From positions 17,868 through 81,867 of the forward strand of contig CALTYZ010000011.1 of NCBI GenBank assembly GCA_943913645.1: 64,000 nt of DNA, given 5' to 3'. This document shows positions 52,358 through 62,094 of this stretch, piece by piece. Source of the stretch: an uncultured Corynebacterium sp. (GTDB lineage Bacteria > Actinomycetota > Actinomycetes > Mycobacteriales > Mycobacteriaceae). A model generated the notes under the pieces. It had not been told where the DNA came from, searched no databases, and saw only the letters and a program-made list of their open reading frames with translations. Within the stretch, counting starts at the first letter, position 1, and the number at the start of each line of letters is the position of its first letter. The position numbers were made by a program, and so were the translations under genes.

Positions 52358-53404
52358 ATGGCACCCAACATCTACTCTGCGACCGCTGCCAACCACGGTC
52401 ACATCCCGGTGATGCGCGAGCGGGTAACAGAACTTCTTGCCCCTGCGGTGGCATCGTTTGGTAATCGCGCTGTCATCGTTGACGGCACGCTTGGCGCCGG
52501 TGGCCATGCAGAACACTTCTTAGAGGTCTTTGACCAGGCCTGGGTCATCGGGATCGACCGTGACCCGCAAGCACTAGATATTGCCCGCGGCCGGCTTGCC
52601 CAGTTTGGCTCACGTTTTCATGCAATGCAGGCGCGTTTCGATGATCTGGTCGAACCCCTGACCACAAGTGATGGCCCAGCGTTCGAAGCCATCCGTGAGC
52701 ACGGTGTTGCCGCCGCACTGTTTGATTTTGGCGTCTCATCCATGCAGCTCGATCAAATAGACCGAGGGTTTGCGTACAAGGTTGACGCACCGTTGGACAT
52801 GCGGATGGATCAGACAACTGGACAGACCGCAGCCGATGTCTTGAACACATATAGCCACGGCGATCTCGCCCGCATTCTGAAGACCTACGGCGATGAGCGC
52901 TTTGCGGGCAAGATTGCCAGCGCGATCATCAAAGAGCGCGAACGCGAACCGTTTGCACGTAGCGCTCGTTTGGTGCAACTGCTGTACGCCACCATTCCCG
53001 CGGCGACGCGTCGCACTGGAGGCCACCCCGCAAAACGCACCTTTCAAGCGTTGCGTGTGGAGGTCAACCGCGAGCTTGAGGCGATTGAACGGGTGGTGCC
53101 CGCCATCACCGGGTTGCTCGGTGTCGGCGGACGGGTGGTGTTTATGAGCTACCAGTCACTCGAAGACAAGATCATCAAATCCGCACTCGCGGACCTGACC
53201 ACGTCGAAGACGCCGCCTGGCCTGCCGATCGATCTGCCCGGTACGGCACCGGAGTTTGCCACCATCACAAACGGTGCAGAGAAAGCGTCGAGAAGCGAAA
53301 TTGAGCGCAATCCACGAGCGGCACCTGTGCGGGTGCGCGGGGTGGAAAAACTCAGCCCTCGCGACATGGACGCCACGTTAGAAAACAAGATTGAAGGACA
53401 GTGA
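52358..53404 (+). CDS. rsmH: 16S rRNA (cytosine(1402)-N4)-methyltransferase
   Basis: RsmH (MraW) methylates C1402 of 16S rRNA with SAM. The 348-aa protein shows [13 protein letters not shown], the SAM loop [43 protein letters not shown] and the C-terminal [16 protein letters not shown]. The ATG at 52358 has GGTGAG upstream; a GTG at 52346 is also in frame. The 190-bp gap after mraZ is long for this cluster. ftsL follows after 4 bp. Confidence 0.96.
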   Translation: MAPNIYSATAANHGHIPVMRERVTELLAPAVASFGNRAVIVDGTLGAGGHAEHFLEVFDQAWVIGIDRDPQALDIARGRLAQFGSRFHAMQARFDDLVEPLTTSDGPAFEAIREHGVAAALFDFGVSSMQLDQIDRGFAYKVDAPLDMRMDQTTGQTAADVLNTYSHGDLARILKTYGDERFAGKIASAIIKEREREPFARSARLVQLLYATIPAATRRTGGHPAKRTFQALRVEVNRELEAIERVVPAITGLLGVGGRVVFMSYQSLEDKIIKSALADLTTSKTPPGLPIDLPGTAPEFATITNGAEKASRSEIERNPRAAPVRVRGVEKLSPRDMDATLENKIEGQ

Positions 53405-53408
53405 GACC

Positions 53409-54167
53409 ATGGCAGTACGAGACATTGACTCTGCTCCCCGCACCGCGATTCGCGGCCGTAGCCGCACCCAGCACGCGCGTACAACTGTCGCCCCGACTGG
53501 CCAGGTCAGCACATCTCGCACCGGGGTACTGACACCTGATGCTCCGACTCAAAAACGCGGGATGCGCCCCGGCGTTCGCCCACACATTCCGCACAGTAAA
53601 TCCCGCGGGCGCTTAGGCTCGCAGCAGGTTGTGTCAGTGCGGGGGCGGCGCGTATCTCCGGTGGCCACAAAGCACCCGCTGTCAGCTGTGGGCCATATTG
53701 CATTGGTGCTGCTGATCATCGGTGTTGCTGCCGCGATGGTCCTGTCAGCGATGTCGACCACCCAAACGTTCGCTATCCAGAAATTGCAATCCGAAGAACG
53801 CGATGTGACTAACGAAGTCGAGTCGTTGAACCGCGACCTCGAGGATCTACGCTCTGCCGCTGAGGTAGGGCAACGCGCCGCGCAAGCTGGCATGGTGGTG
53901 GCAACGGAGCCAGGCATCATCGAGGTCGGGGCTGATGGCCACATTGAGCAGCGCCGCGAATACAACCCAGACACTGAGACTTCAGTAGTAGACGTCAACG
54001 GAGCACCGACGCGTGCTGGGCGCGCCTCGAGTGACCAACGTGCCACCCGTGAAGTCGGGCAGTCACTTACCCAGCTGCCCGGAGATGGCAACCCACCGGT
54101 GCCACCAGCAGCGCCAGCGATTGACAACGTCGCTCCCTATCAACACCGCGTCCCTGCTGACCTCTAA
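53409..54167 (+). CDS. ftsL: FtsL-like cell division membrane protein
   Basis: This 252-aa protein has a long basic, Arg/Thr-rich cytosolic N-terminus (about 95 residues), one membrane helix (HIALVLLIIGVAAAMVLSAM) and a coiled-coil heptad region (IQKLQSEERDVTNEVESLNRDLEDLRSAAEVGQ). A Pro-rich tail follows. That topology and its place between rsmH and ftsI identify FtsL; sequence similarity in this family is weak. The long tails are typical of actinobacterial forms. AAGGA lies 10 nt before the ATG. Confidence 0.85.
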   Translation: MAVRDIDSAPRTAIRGRSRTQHARTTVAPTGQVSTSRTGVLTPDAPTQKRGMRPGVRPHIPHSKSRGRLGSQQVVSVRGRRVSPVATKHPLSAVGHIALVLLIIGVAAAMVLSAMSTTQTFAIQKLQSEERDVTNEVESLNRDLEDLRSAAEVGQRAAQAGMVVATEPGIIEVGADGHIEQRREYNPDTETSVVDVNGAPTRAGRASSDQRATREVGQSLTQLPGDGNPPVPPAAPAIDNVAPYQHRVPADL

Positions 54168-54280
54168 GTGCGCCAGCGGTGCCGCCAGCTGGCGTGGCGT
54201 GCGATCTAATGAAATGGAACCGTGCACAATGTGAGCACCCACACTGTGAGAACTAGGTTTGAGGCAGGTGAACAACGTTG

Positions 54281-56275
54281 ATGGCGAATAGACCCGCGCC
54301 TCGCAAACGCCCGGTTGGCCAGCCTCAACACACAAAACGACGCGCATTATGGTTGGCAATCGCATTTCTGATCGCTGGGGCATTGCTGATCGGCCGTCTG
54401 TTCTGGGTCCAAGTTGTATGGGGTCCACAGTTGCGAGAACAAGCCCAAGCACAGCGTGCCCGCGTCTACACCGACCCGGCGCGCCGTGGCGAGATTGTCG
54501 ATCGTGAAGGCAACCAGCTTGCATACACCATGCAGGCTCGGTCGTTGACCGTGTCACCAGTGTTGCTGCGCAGCGAGCTTCGCCAACAAGAGGAGCTCAA
54601 GATGCGTGTCGACGGCGCCTCCCGCGAGGATATCGAAGCGCAGATCGACAACCGCGTTGATGATGTGCTGCAAGAAATGGCAGACGGCATTCCGACAATG
54701 ATCGCTGCTGCTAAAGATGCGCGAGGTGGCCAGGAAGACCGTGAGGCGGGCAGCGAGCAAGCGGCCAAGGGGGCGTCGCCAAGCAAAAAGGCGTCTGCGC
54801 AGCGTGACCGTGCTGCAGTCGACGCGGAGGAAATTTTGGACAAGCTGCATGCGGACTCGAACTATGAGGTACTTGTGCGCAACGTCGACCCTGATGTCGC
54901 TGCGACTATCGCCAAAGAATTTCACGGTGTGGCTGCAGACCACCAGGACATACGGCAATATCCCAACGGGGCGATTGGGGAGAATCTCCTTGGCAAAGTC
55001 TCCATGGACGGTCACGGGCAGTTCGGGCTTGAGGCATCACATGATGCGGTTCTGGCAGGTACTAACGGGCGCTCGACCGAGGACGTCTCTGCAGATGGTC
55101 AACCTATACCCGGCACGTTGCGCGATGTGGTGCCAGCGGTAGATGGGGCTCGCGTGGAACTGACAATCGACCTTGACCTGCAGGCCTTTGTCCAGCAGAG
55201 CTTGGAACAGGCTAAGTCGAACTCCCAGGCGAATGAGGCGCAGGCGGTGGTGCTTGATGCCAAGTCTGGAGAGGTGCTGGCGATGGCGAACACGGATACG
55301 ATCGACCCGAATGGGGATATAGAAAAGCAACTGAGCGCCGGACGTGACTTCGAGAACCCGTCTGTGTCCCACCCGTTTGAACCGGGGTCGGTTGCCAAGA
55401 TCATTACTGCCGCAGCGGCGATTGAGGAGGGGGTGACCGAACCCAACGAGGTGCATCAGGTTCCTGGATCCATCGACATGGCAGGTGTCACGGTCTCCGA
55501 TGCGTGGATGCACGGCGTCGCCCCGTACACCACAGCCGGTGTGTTTGGTAAATCTTCCAATGTGGGAACGCTGCAGCTTGCCCAGCGCATTGGTGAGCAG
55601 CGCTACTGGGAGTATTTGCAGCGTTTTGGTATCGGCGAGCCGACAGGGGTCGAGCTTCCAAACGAGTCTGCTGGGTTGGTACCCCAGTTTGAGCAGTGGT
55701 CTGGCGGCACGTTTGCCAATTTGCCGATTGGACAGGGAATGAGTTGGTCAACGCTGCAAATGGCCAGCGTTTATCAGGCGATGGCAAATGGGGGTGAGCG
55801 CATTGAACCGAGGATTGTCTCCCATGCTGTCGGACCGGATGGGCATGCAATTGCGCAACCGGAGCCAGTGAAAACACAGGTCGTCAGCGAACAGACCGCC
55901 GCCACTGTGGTGGACATGTTTCGTTCGACGTTTCAAACTGATCCGGCAGGGGTGCAAAGCGGCACGGCTCAGGGCAATGAGCTTGAGGGCTACCAGCTTT
56001 CGGGCAAGACCGGTACTGCGCAGAAGGTCAACCCAGACACCGGTGCGTACTCACAGAATCAGTTCTGGATCACGTTTGCTGGTATCGCCCCGGCGAATGA
56101 CCCACGGTTCGTGGTCGCGATTATGCTTGACGAACCGCAGCGGGGCACGCTCCGCGGTGGAGCTGGCGGGCAGTCAGCCGCGCCACTCTTTAAAGAAATT
56201 GCGAGCTGGCTACTAAATAGAGAAAACATCCCTCCCGGACCCCCCGGCGAACGGTACGTTTTGCAGGCAGAATAA
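54281..56275 (+). CDS. ftsI: Septal peptidoglycan transpeptidase FtsI/PBP2b-type
   Basis: FtsI crosslinks peptidoglycan at the septum. The 664-aa class B PBP has a basic N-terminus, one membrane helix near residues 25-45, a dimerisation domain and the transpeptidase domain. The nucleophile is Ser370 in FEPGSVAK, with SSN in KSSNVGTL and KTG in LSGKTGTAQK. A charged Ala/Lys/Glu insert near residues 150-180 (QEDREAGSEQAAKGASPSKK) is unusual for the family. The ATG at 54281 is chosen over the TTG just before it. Confidence 0.95.
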   Translation: MANRPAPRKRPVGQPQHTKRRALWLAIAFLIAGALLIGRLFWVQVVWGPQLREQAQAQRARVYTDPARRGEIVDREGNQLAYTMQARSLTVSPVLLRSELRQQEELKMRVDGASREDIEAQIDNRVDDVLQEMADGIPTMIAAAKDARGGQEDREAGSEQAAKGASPSKKASAQRDRAAVDAEEILDKLHADSNYEVLVRNVDPDVAATIAKEFHGVAADHQDIRQYPNGAIGENLLGKVSMDGHGQFGLEASHDAVLAGTNGRSTEDVSADGQPIPGTLRDVVPAVDGARVELTIDLDLQAFVQQSLEQAKSNSQANEAQAVVLDAKSGEVLAMANTDTIDPNGDIEKQLSAGRDFENPSVSHPFEPGSVAKIITAAAAIEEGVTEPNEVHQVPGSIDMAGVTVSDAWMHGVAPYTTAGVFGKSSNVGTLQLAQRIGEQRYWEYLQRFGIGEPTGVELPNESAGLVPQFEQWSGGTFANLPIGQGMSWSTLQMASVYQAMANGGERIEPRIVSHAVGPDGHAIAQPEPVKTQVVSEQTAATVVDMFRSTFQTDPAGVQSGTAQGNELEGYQLSGKTGTAQKVNPDTGAYSQNQFWITFAGIAPANDPRFVVAIMLDEPQRGTLRGGAGGQSAAPLFKEIASWLLNRENIPPGPPGERYVLQAE

Positions 56276-56337
56276 AAAGCGGGTACGGACCGTGAACTCA
56301 ATGGGCGTCCCCGCTGTGAGATGGAAAGGGAATGACT

Positions 56338-57873
56338 GTGGATCACGTTGGCGAACCTTCTGCGTCAGCTGCACCGACGCTTAGTACGCTTGCTGCGATC
56401 GCAGGAGCGAGAATAGAACACGCGCCGGATGCGGAAATGAAGATCGAGGCGATCAGCCTCGACTCGAATGCGGTAGAGCCAGGCGGGTTATTTGCCGCGT
56501 TGCCTGGTACACGAGTCCACGGTGCACGCTTTGCCGCTGATTCACCAGCGGGGGCCATCCTCACTGATGAGCAGGGGTGGGAAATTATTCGGGAGGCTGC
56601 GGATACGCGCCCAGTACTCATTGTTGAAGATGTACGGGCCATGCTTGGAGACGTTTCCGCCGAGGTGTACGGTCACCCGTCCCGCGATATGACCTTGATC
56701 GGTGTGACTGGCACCTCGGGCAAGACAACCACCACCTACATGCTTGAGCGAGGGCTTCGTGCAGCCGGCTGCACGGTCGGCCTCATCGGCACCACAGGCA
56801 CCAAGATCAATGGGGCTGCGGTACCCACCGCCTTGACCACGCCCGAAGCGCCGAAGCTGCAGTCGCTGTTCGCTCGTATGCGCCGCGAAGGGGTCACTCA
56901 CGTGGTGATGGAGGTCTCGTCTCACGCACTGATGCTCGGACGTGTCGGGGGAGCCGAGTTTGATGTCGCCGGATTTACCAACCTGAGCCAGGATCACCTC
57001 GACTTTCACCCGACGATGGAGGACTACTTCGAAGCAAAGGCGCTCTTTTTCGATCCCTCATCTGCGCTTGCCGCCAAACAGGCTGTGATTTGTGTTGATG
57101 ATGAGTGGGGGCAGCGGATGGCGTCGGTGACGCACCACCCGGTCACGGTGGGTACTCACGGCCAATCCGACGTTGATGTAGCAGCGACGCTGCTTGCTGC
57201 GCAAGGCACCGGCGCACAGGACATCCAGCTCGACATTCACGGGAAATCCCACCACTTCACGCTGCCGATGCCAGGCGCGTTCAACGTCGCGAACGCGGCG
57301 CTCGCGGTGGCGCTTGCGGATGCGGTTGGCGTGGATGTGGCCGCATTCATTACAGGGCTTTCCGGGGCGGCTGTTCCAGGCCGGATGGAGCGGATTGACA
57401 GTGGCCAGGACTTCGTGGCTGTGGTGGATTATGCCCACAAACCAGCTGCGGTGGCGGCTGTGTTGGACACATTGAAAAAGCAGGTCAACGGGCGCATCGG
57501 TGTTGTGGTCGGTGCAGGTGGTGACCGGGATGCATCAAAACGGCCCATGATGGGAAAGGAGGCTGCTCGACGAGCCGATCTGGTGATTGTCACTGACGAT
57601 AATCCGCGCTCGGAAGATCCTGCTACGATTCGGGCGGCCGTACGTGCAGGTGCTACATCGGCGGCACCGCCAAACACTGAGATACGTGAAATAGGAGACC
57701 GTCGCGAGGCGATCACACAAGTAGTTGCCTGGGCTCACCCTGGCGATGCGGTCATCGTGGTGGGCAAGGGGCATGAGGTTGGCCAGATCATCGGGGACAC
57801 CACCCACCACTTCGATGACAGGGAAGAAATGCGCCGCGCGTTGCAGGCGTGCGGGTACGGCAGGGAGGAATGA
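56338..57873 (+). CDS. murE: UDP-MurNAc-tripeptide ligase MurE (meso-DAP type)
   Basis: MurE adds the third residue of the peptidoglycan stem. The 511-aa protein has the ATP loop GVTGTSGKTTTTYML and the DNPRSEDP motif, which marks meso-diaminopimelate specificity. This fits LtsA-mediated DAP amidation elsewhere in the window. I take the GTG at 56338, 7 nt or so after AAGGG; the ATG at 56332 sits on that site. murF overlaps its stop. Confidence 0.95.
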   Translation: MDHVGEPSASAAPTLSTLAAIAGARIEHAPDAEMKIEAISLDSNAVEPGGLFAALPGTRVHGARFAADSPAGAILTDEQGWEIIREAADTRPVLIVEDVRAMLGDVSAEVYGHPSRDMTLIGVTGTSGKTTTTYMLERGLRAAGCTVGLIGTTGTKINGAAVPTALTTPEAPKLQSLFARMRREGVTHVVMEVSSHALMLGRVGGAEFDVAGFTNLSQDHLDFHPTMEDYFEAKALFFDPSSALAAKQAVICVDDEWGQRMASVTHHPVTVGTHGQSDVDVAATLLAAQGTGAQDIQLDIHGKSHHFTLPMPGAFNVANAALAVALADAVGVDVAAFITGLSGAAVPGRMERIDSGQDFVAVVDYAHKPAAVAAVLDTLKKQVNGRIGVVVGAGGDRDASKRPMMGKEAARRADLVIVTDDNPRSEDPATIRAAVRAGATSAAPPNTEIREIGDRREAITQVVAWAHPGDAVIVVGKGHEVGQIIGDTTHHFDDREEMRRALQACGYGREE

Positions 57874-59426
57874 TGATCACGCTTTCGTTGGGGGAAATAG
57901 CCACAATTACTGGGGGCGCATTGAGTCCGGAGGCGGACCCAAATGCTCTGGTCACCAGCTTTGTGGAATTCGATTCGCGCAAGATAGTCCCCGGTGCGTT
58001 GTTTGTCGCACTCCCTGGGGTGCGTGCAGATGGGCACGACTTTGTGTCCAAAGCGATCGAGTTGGGGGCAACGGCAGCATTGACCACGCGTGAGGTTGGG
58101 CAACCCGCGATCATTGTGCCGAAGCAGCCTCCGGTTGCAGGCGACAACTCAGACCTTGCAGCCAATGATCCCGACGGTGCGGCTGCTGGTGTCGTTGCCG
58201 GCATGTCTCGATTGGCCTCCCATGTTGCGCGCGAGCTTACTGCGCGCCATGGTTTGCGTATTACCGGCGTGACCGGGTCTGCTGGTAAAACGTCCACCAA
58301 AGACCTCATATCGGCGGTTCTTGCACAGGCGGGAGAGGTGGTTGCACCTCCGGGGTCGTTCAATAACGAAATTGGGCACCCGTATACCGTGTTGCGCTGC
58401 ACAGAAGAGACAGATTTTCTCGTCGCTGAGATGTCTGCACGCGGCATCGGCCACATCGCCCACCTCGCCAGCATCGCGCGCCCCCAGGTAGGGGTTGTGC
58501 TCAATGTTGGTTCAGCACACTTAGGTGAGTTCGGGTCTCGTGAAAATATCGCTGTGGCGAAAGGTGAACTCGTAGAAGCGCTTCCGTCTGCTGCGGATGG
58601 GGGTGTAGCGGTGTTGAACGCCGACGATGATTTGGTGGTGGGGATGCGCTCGCGCACAAGCGCACGTGTTGTGACGTTTTCGGCCGATGCCGAACGGGCA
58701 GCAAGCGAAGGTGCAGACTATTACGCCACCGATGTGACGTTAGATGAGCTTGCTCGCGCGACGTTTACCCTGCACAGCCCACAAGCCGACCCGCAGCAGG
58801 TCCGGTTGAATGTCTTCGGTGCCCATCAGGTATCGAACGCGCTTGCTGCCGCCGCAGTCGGTATCGAGTGCGGGATGGATGCGCGGGTAGTCGCAGATGC
58901 GCTCAGTAATGCGCATTCTGTGTCGGTGGCGCGGATGGATGTCAATACTCGGCCTGACGGTGTCACCGTCATCAACGACGCCTACAACGCGAATCCCGAG
59001 TCGATGCGCGCCGCTATCGCCGCGCTCGGTTTCACTGCGGCGGCGCGGCCGGGTGTGCGCTCGATCGCCGTGTTGGGTGAGATGGGCGAGTTGGGCGAGG
59101 ACTCTGTCGATGCCCATGCTGCCCTCGCGAACGAGCTTGCGCGCTACCGGGTGACCCACTTGGTCACAGTGGGGTGCAATGACGCGACTGCAGCACTTGC
59201 TTCTCGTGCCCGGCAGCGCGGGATCGAATCCGTTGAAGTGGGCGATGCTGAAGAGGCCGCCAGTGTCGTCGAGCGCATCTTGGCTACCGCCCCGCTTGGG
59301 GAGGAAGGGTGGGAGCGTCGAAAGGACCGCGATGTGGTGCTGGTCAAAGCCTCGAACGCGCTAAGACTATGGGCAGTTGCTGAACGTTTACTGCCAACCT
59401 CTAGTCTCGATGTCGATCGTCAATAA
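57873..59426 (+). CDS. murF: UDP-MurNAc-tripeptide:D-Ala-D-Ala ligase MurF
   Basis: MurF adds D-Ala-D-Ala to finish the stem peptide. The 517-aa protein has the ATP loop GVTGSAGKTSTKDL, the EMSARGIGHI segment, NAHSVSVARM and INDAYNANPESMRAAI typical of MurF. Two ATG codons (57870 and 57873) overlap the murE TGA; GGGAGG lies just upstream, and the second ATG has better spacing. Confidence 0.95.
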   Translation: MITLSLGEIATITGGALSPEADPNALVTSFVEFDSRKIVPGALFVALPGVRADGHDFVSKAIELGATAALTTREVGQPAIIVPKQPPVAGDNSDLAANDPDGAAAGVVAGMSRLASHVARELTARHGLRITGVTGSAGKTSTKDLISAVLAQAGEVVAPPGSFNNEIGHPYTVLRCTEETDFLVAEMSARGIGHIAHLASIARPQVGVVLNVGSAHLGEFGSRENIAVAKGELVEALPSAADGGVAVLNADDDLVVGMRSRTSARVVTFSADAERAASEGADYYATDVTLDELARATFTLHSPQADPQQVRLNVFGAHQVSNALAAAAVGIECGMDARVVADALSNAHSVSVARMDVNTRPDGVTVINDAYNANPESMRAAIAALGFTAAARPGVRSIAVLGEMGELGEDSVDAHAALANELARYRVTHLVTVGCNDATAALASRARQRGIESVEVGDAEEAASVVERILATAPLGEEGWERRKDRDVVLVKASNALRLWAVAERLLPTSSLDVDRQ

Positions 59427-59492
59427 ACTTAACGCTCGGATCTTCTATCCGTTCGGCAGTTAGTTCAGAAGAGGCAGGGAAGCAACGGCACC

Positions 59493-60599
59493 ATGGTTCA
59501 ACTTATTATCGCAGGTACAGTCAGCTTTCTGGTCTCTATCTTCACCACTCCGCTCTTGATTCGATACTTCCACCAGAGGGAGATGGGGCAAGAGATTCGG
59601 GAAGATGGACCACAGTGGCACGCGAAGAAGCGAGGCACCCCCACAATGGGGGGTCTGGCGATCTTATTGGGAATTACTGTGGGTTATATAGTCAGCGCCT
59701 TAGTGGCGGTGGCGGGGGGTCACGCAGGATTCACCGCGACCGGGCTGTTAGTGCTTGGGCTGACACTTGCGCTTGGGTTCGTTGGGTTTGCAGATGATGG
59801 CATCAAACTTTTTTGGAAGCGCAACCTGGGGTTGAACAAGACGGCGAAGCTGGTCTCTCAGTTCGCTATCGCGATCATCTTCGGCATTTTGTTGTTGCAG
59901 TTCCCGAATGACGCGGGCCTGACACCGGGGTCGACGTTTTTGAGCTTCGCCCGCGATATCGAAACGATCGATCTCGCCGTCGGCGGCGGTATCCTCGGTA
60001 CCCTCATCTTCCTGCTGATCATCTACATTCTCCTTGCCGCCTGGTCGAACGCGGTCAACCTCACTGATGGACTTGACGGTCTGGCGGCAGGTACTACGGC
60101 CCTGGTCATGGCGGCCTACATGCTGGTCACTTTTTGGCAGTTCCGCAATGCCTGTGAGGTTGCCGCAGCGCCAGGGTGCTACTCCGTGCGTGACCCGCTT
60201 GAACTAGCAGCGCTTGCAGCATCCGGCTTTGGGGCATGCATGGGCTTTTTGTGGTGGAACGCCGCGCCGGCCAAAATTTTCATGGGGGACACGGGTTCTC
60301 TTGCGCTTGGCGGACTCGTTGCGGGGCTATCAATCTGTTCACGCACCGAACTGCTCATGGTGATCATCGGTTCGCTATTCGTGGTTGAAGCCGCGTCAGT
60401 TGTCATCCAGGTGGTGTTTTTCAAGACCACCGGCAAGCGTGTCTTTCGCATGGCGCCGTTCCATCACCACTTTGAACGCAGTGGCTGGCCCGAAACAACG
60501 GTGGTCATCCGCTTCTGGCTGATCGCGAGCATGGCGGTCGCGCTCGGTATTGCCGCCTTCTACGGCGAGTGGCTTGGCCAGATTGGGGCGCACCTATGA
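59493..60599 (+). CDS. mraY: Phospho-MurNAc-pentapeptide transferase MraY
   Basis: MraY makes lipid I from UDP-MurNAc-pentapeptide and undecaprenyl phosphate in the membrane. The 368-aa protein has ten helices. Active-site motifs are [52 protein letters not shown] and [15 protein letters not shown]. Its TGA overlaps the murD ATG by 4 bp. Confidence 0.97.
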   Translation: MVQLIIAGTVSFLVSIFTTPLLIRYFHQREMGQEIREDGPQWHAKKRGTPTMGGLAILLGITVGYIVSALVAVAGGHAGFTATGLLVLGLTLALGFVGFADDGIKLFWKRNLGLNKTAKLVSQFAIAIIFGILLLQFPNDAGLTPGSTFLSFARDIETIDLAVGGGILGTLIFLLIIYILLAAWSNAVNLTDGLDGLAAGTTALVMAAYMLVTFWQFRNACEVAAAPGCYSVRDPLELAALAASGFGACMGFLWWNAAPAKIFMGDTGSLALGGLVAGLSICSRTELLMVIIGSLFVVEAASVVIQVVFFKTTGKRVFRMAPFHHHFERSGWPETTVVIRFWLIASMAVALGIAAFYGEWLGQIGAHL

Positions 60600-62035
60600 C
60601 ACACACCACCCCCGAACCACCTGTAACGCCCGTTATCCCGGCGAGTGTGCCACCCGAGCTTGCTCAAGGGGTTGTCGTCGCAGGTGCTGGTGTGTCTGGC
60701 ACCGGCATCTCCGCCTTGCTGAGCCAGCTTGGAGTGCGGGTGATACTTGCCGATGACAACGCCCAAGGTTGTGCCAGAGCCGCTCGCGAAACCGGGGCGG
60801 TTGCAGTAAGCACCGAGGACGCGCGCAGCCATTTCAGTGAGGTGGGAGCGGTAGTGACCTCACCCGGTTGGCGCCCGGATTCGCCATTACTTGTCGCCGC
60901 CTCAGCGGCGGGCCTGCCCGTTATCGGTGATGTCGAGGTGTGTTATCGCCTCGATCGGGCCGGTGTTTTCGGTGCGCCGCGCGATTGGCTTGTGGTCACC
61001 GGCACGAATGGCAAGACCACAACGACTGGGATGCTCGCGGCGATGATGAACCAGCTTGGGGCGCAAACACACAAGCGGGCACAGGCGTGCGGCAACATCG
61101 GTTTGGCAGTGGCGGATGCGCTGATGAGCCCGGAGCGCATCGATGTGCTCGTGGCGGAATTGTCGAGTTTTCAGCTGTATTGGTCATCGGAGCTTGTGCC
61201 CGATGCTGGGGTGCTGTTGAACCTCGCCGATGACCACATTGACTGGCACGGCTCCTTTGAGAACTACGCCAACGCGAAAGCGAAGGTGCTGCAGGCACCC
61301 CACGCGGTTGCGGGCATTGATGATGAGCATGTGCGCGCGGTGGTGGCTGCCACAGGTCGCCACGACATCGTTGGGTTTACCAGCGCTGTGCCGCGCCCAG
61401 GTCAAGTGGGTGTAAGCAACGGGCGCCTTGTTGCCAATATTGACGGCAGCCTGCTTGATCTGGCCTCCGCTGACGGCATTGAGCCCGCCGGAGCGGCCGG
61501 TGTGCTTGACGCGCTCGCAGCATCTGCAGTTGCGTTGACACAGGGTGCCAAGCCCAAGCACATCCAAGCTGCCCTCGAGGGCTACCACGTCGAAGGCCAC
61601 CGGGGTTCGGTGGTCCACACGGCCGGAGGCGTCGACTGGGTGGATAACTCGAAGGCGACGAACCCGCACGCCGCAGATTCTGCGCTGACTGGTGCAGGCA
61701 CAGTGGTGTGGGTTGCCGGCGGTCAGTTGAAAGGCGCAGAGGTTGATGAGTTGATTGCGCGCCACGCGCCGCAGCTGCGTGCGGTGGCGCTACTCGGCGT
61801 CGACCGGGGGATTCTCCACGAGGCGCTCCAGCGTCTGGCACCTGACGTGCCGGTGTTTGTCACCGATTCCACCGACCCGGTTGGTGCGATGGATGATGTG
61901 GTTGGCTTTGCTGCGCGACACGCCCAGCCCGGGGATGTGGTGCTGCTTGCACCCGCGGCTGCCAGCCTCGATATGTATTCAGGGATGTCTGAGCGCGGGG
62001 ATGTCTTCGCCGCTGCCGCGATTCGGCATAGCTAG
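60596..62035 (+). CDS. murD: UDP-MurNAc-L-alanine:D-glutamate ligase MurD
   Basis: MurD adds D-glutamate to UDP-MurNAc-L-Ala. The 479-aa protein has the N-terminal dinucleotide-like loop [13 protein letters not shown], the ATP loop [31 protein letters not shown] and the C-terminal [17 protein letters not shown] region with the carbamylation-type lysine. A Pro/Thr-rich N-terminal extension of about 20 residues is present. The ATG overlaps the mraY stop (ATGA). Confidence 0.96.
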   Translation: MTHTTPEPPVTPVIPASVPPELAQGVVVAGAGVSGTGISALLSQLGVRVILADDNAQGCARAARETGAVAVSTEDARSHFSEVGAVVTSPGWRPDSPLLVAASAAGLPVIGDVEVCYRLDRAGVFGAPRDWLVVTGTNGKTTTTGMLAAMMNQLGAQTHKRAQACGNIGLAVADALMSPERIDVLVAELSSFQLYWSSELVPDAGVLLNLADDHIDWHGSFENYANAKAKVLQAPHAVAGIDDEHVRAVVAATGRHDIVGFTSAVPRPGQVGVSNGRLVANIDGSLLDLASADGIEPAGAAGVLDALAASAVALTQGAKPKHIQAALEGYHVEGHRGSVVHTAGGVDWVDNSKATNPHAADSALTGAGTVVWVAGGQLKGAEVDELIARHAPQLRAVALLGVDRGILHEALQRLAPDVPVFVTDSTDPVGAMDDVVGFAARHAQPGDVVLLAPAAASLDMYSGMSERGDVFAAAAIRHS

Positions 62036-62076
62036 GGGGTAACCTCAAGTGGAACTTTAGAGATTCCACTTCCTAG
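62032..62076 (+). promoter_or_regulatory. Stem-loop in the murD-ftsW gap
   Basis: AAGTGGAA (62047-62054) pairs with TTCCACTT (62064-62071); an outer CTAGG/CCTAG adds five more pairs around a 10-nt bulge and includes the murD stop. No T run follows, so it is more likely an RNA processing or stability element than a terminator. Confidence 0.45.
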
Positions 62077-62094
62077 CGAAAGGGCACGCACCTT

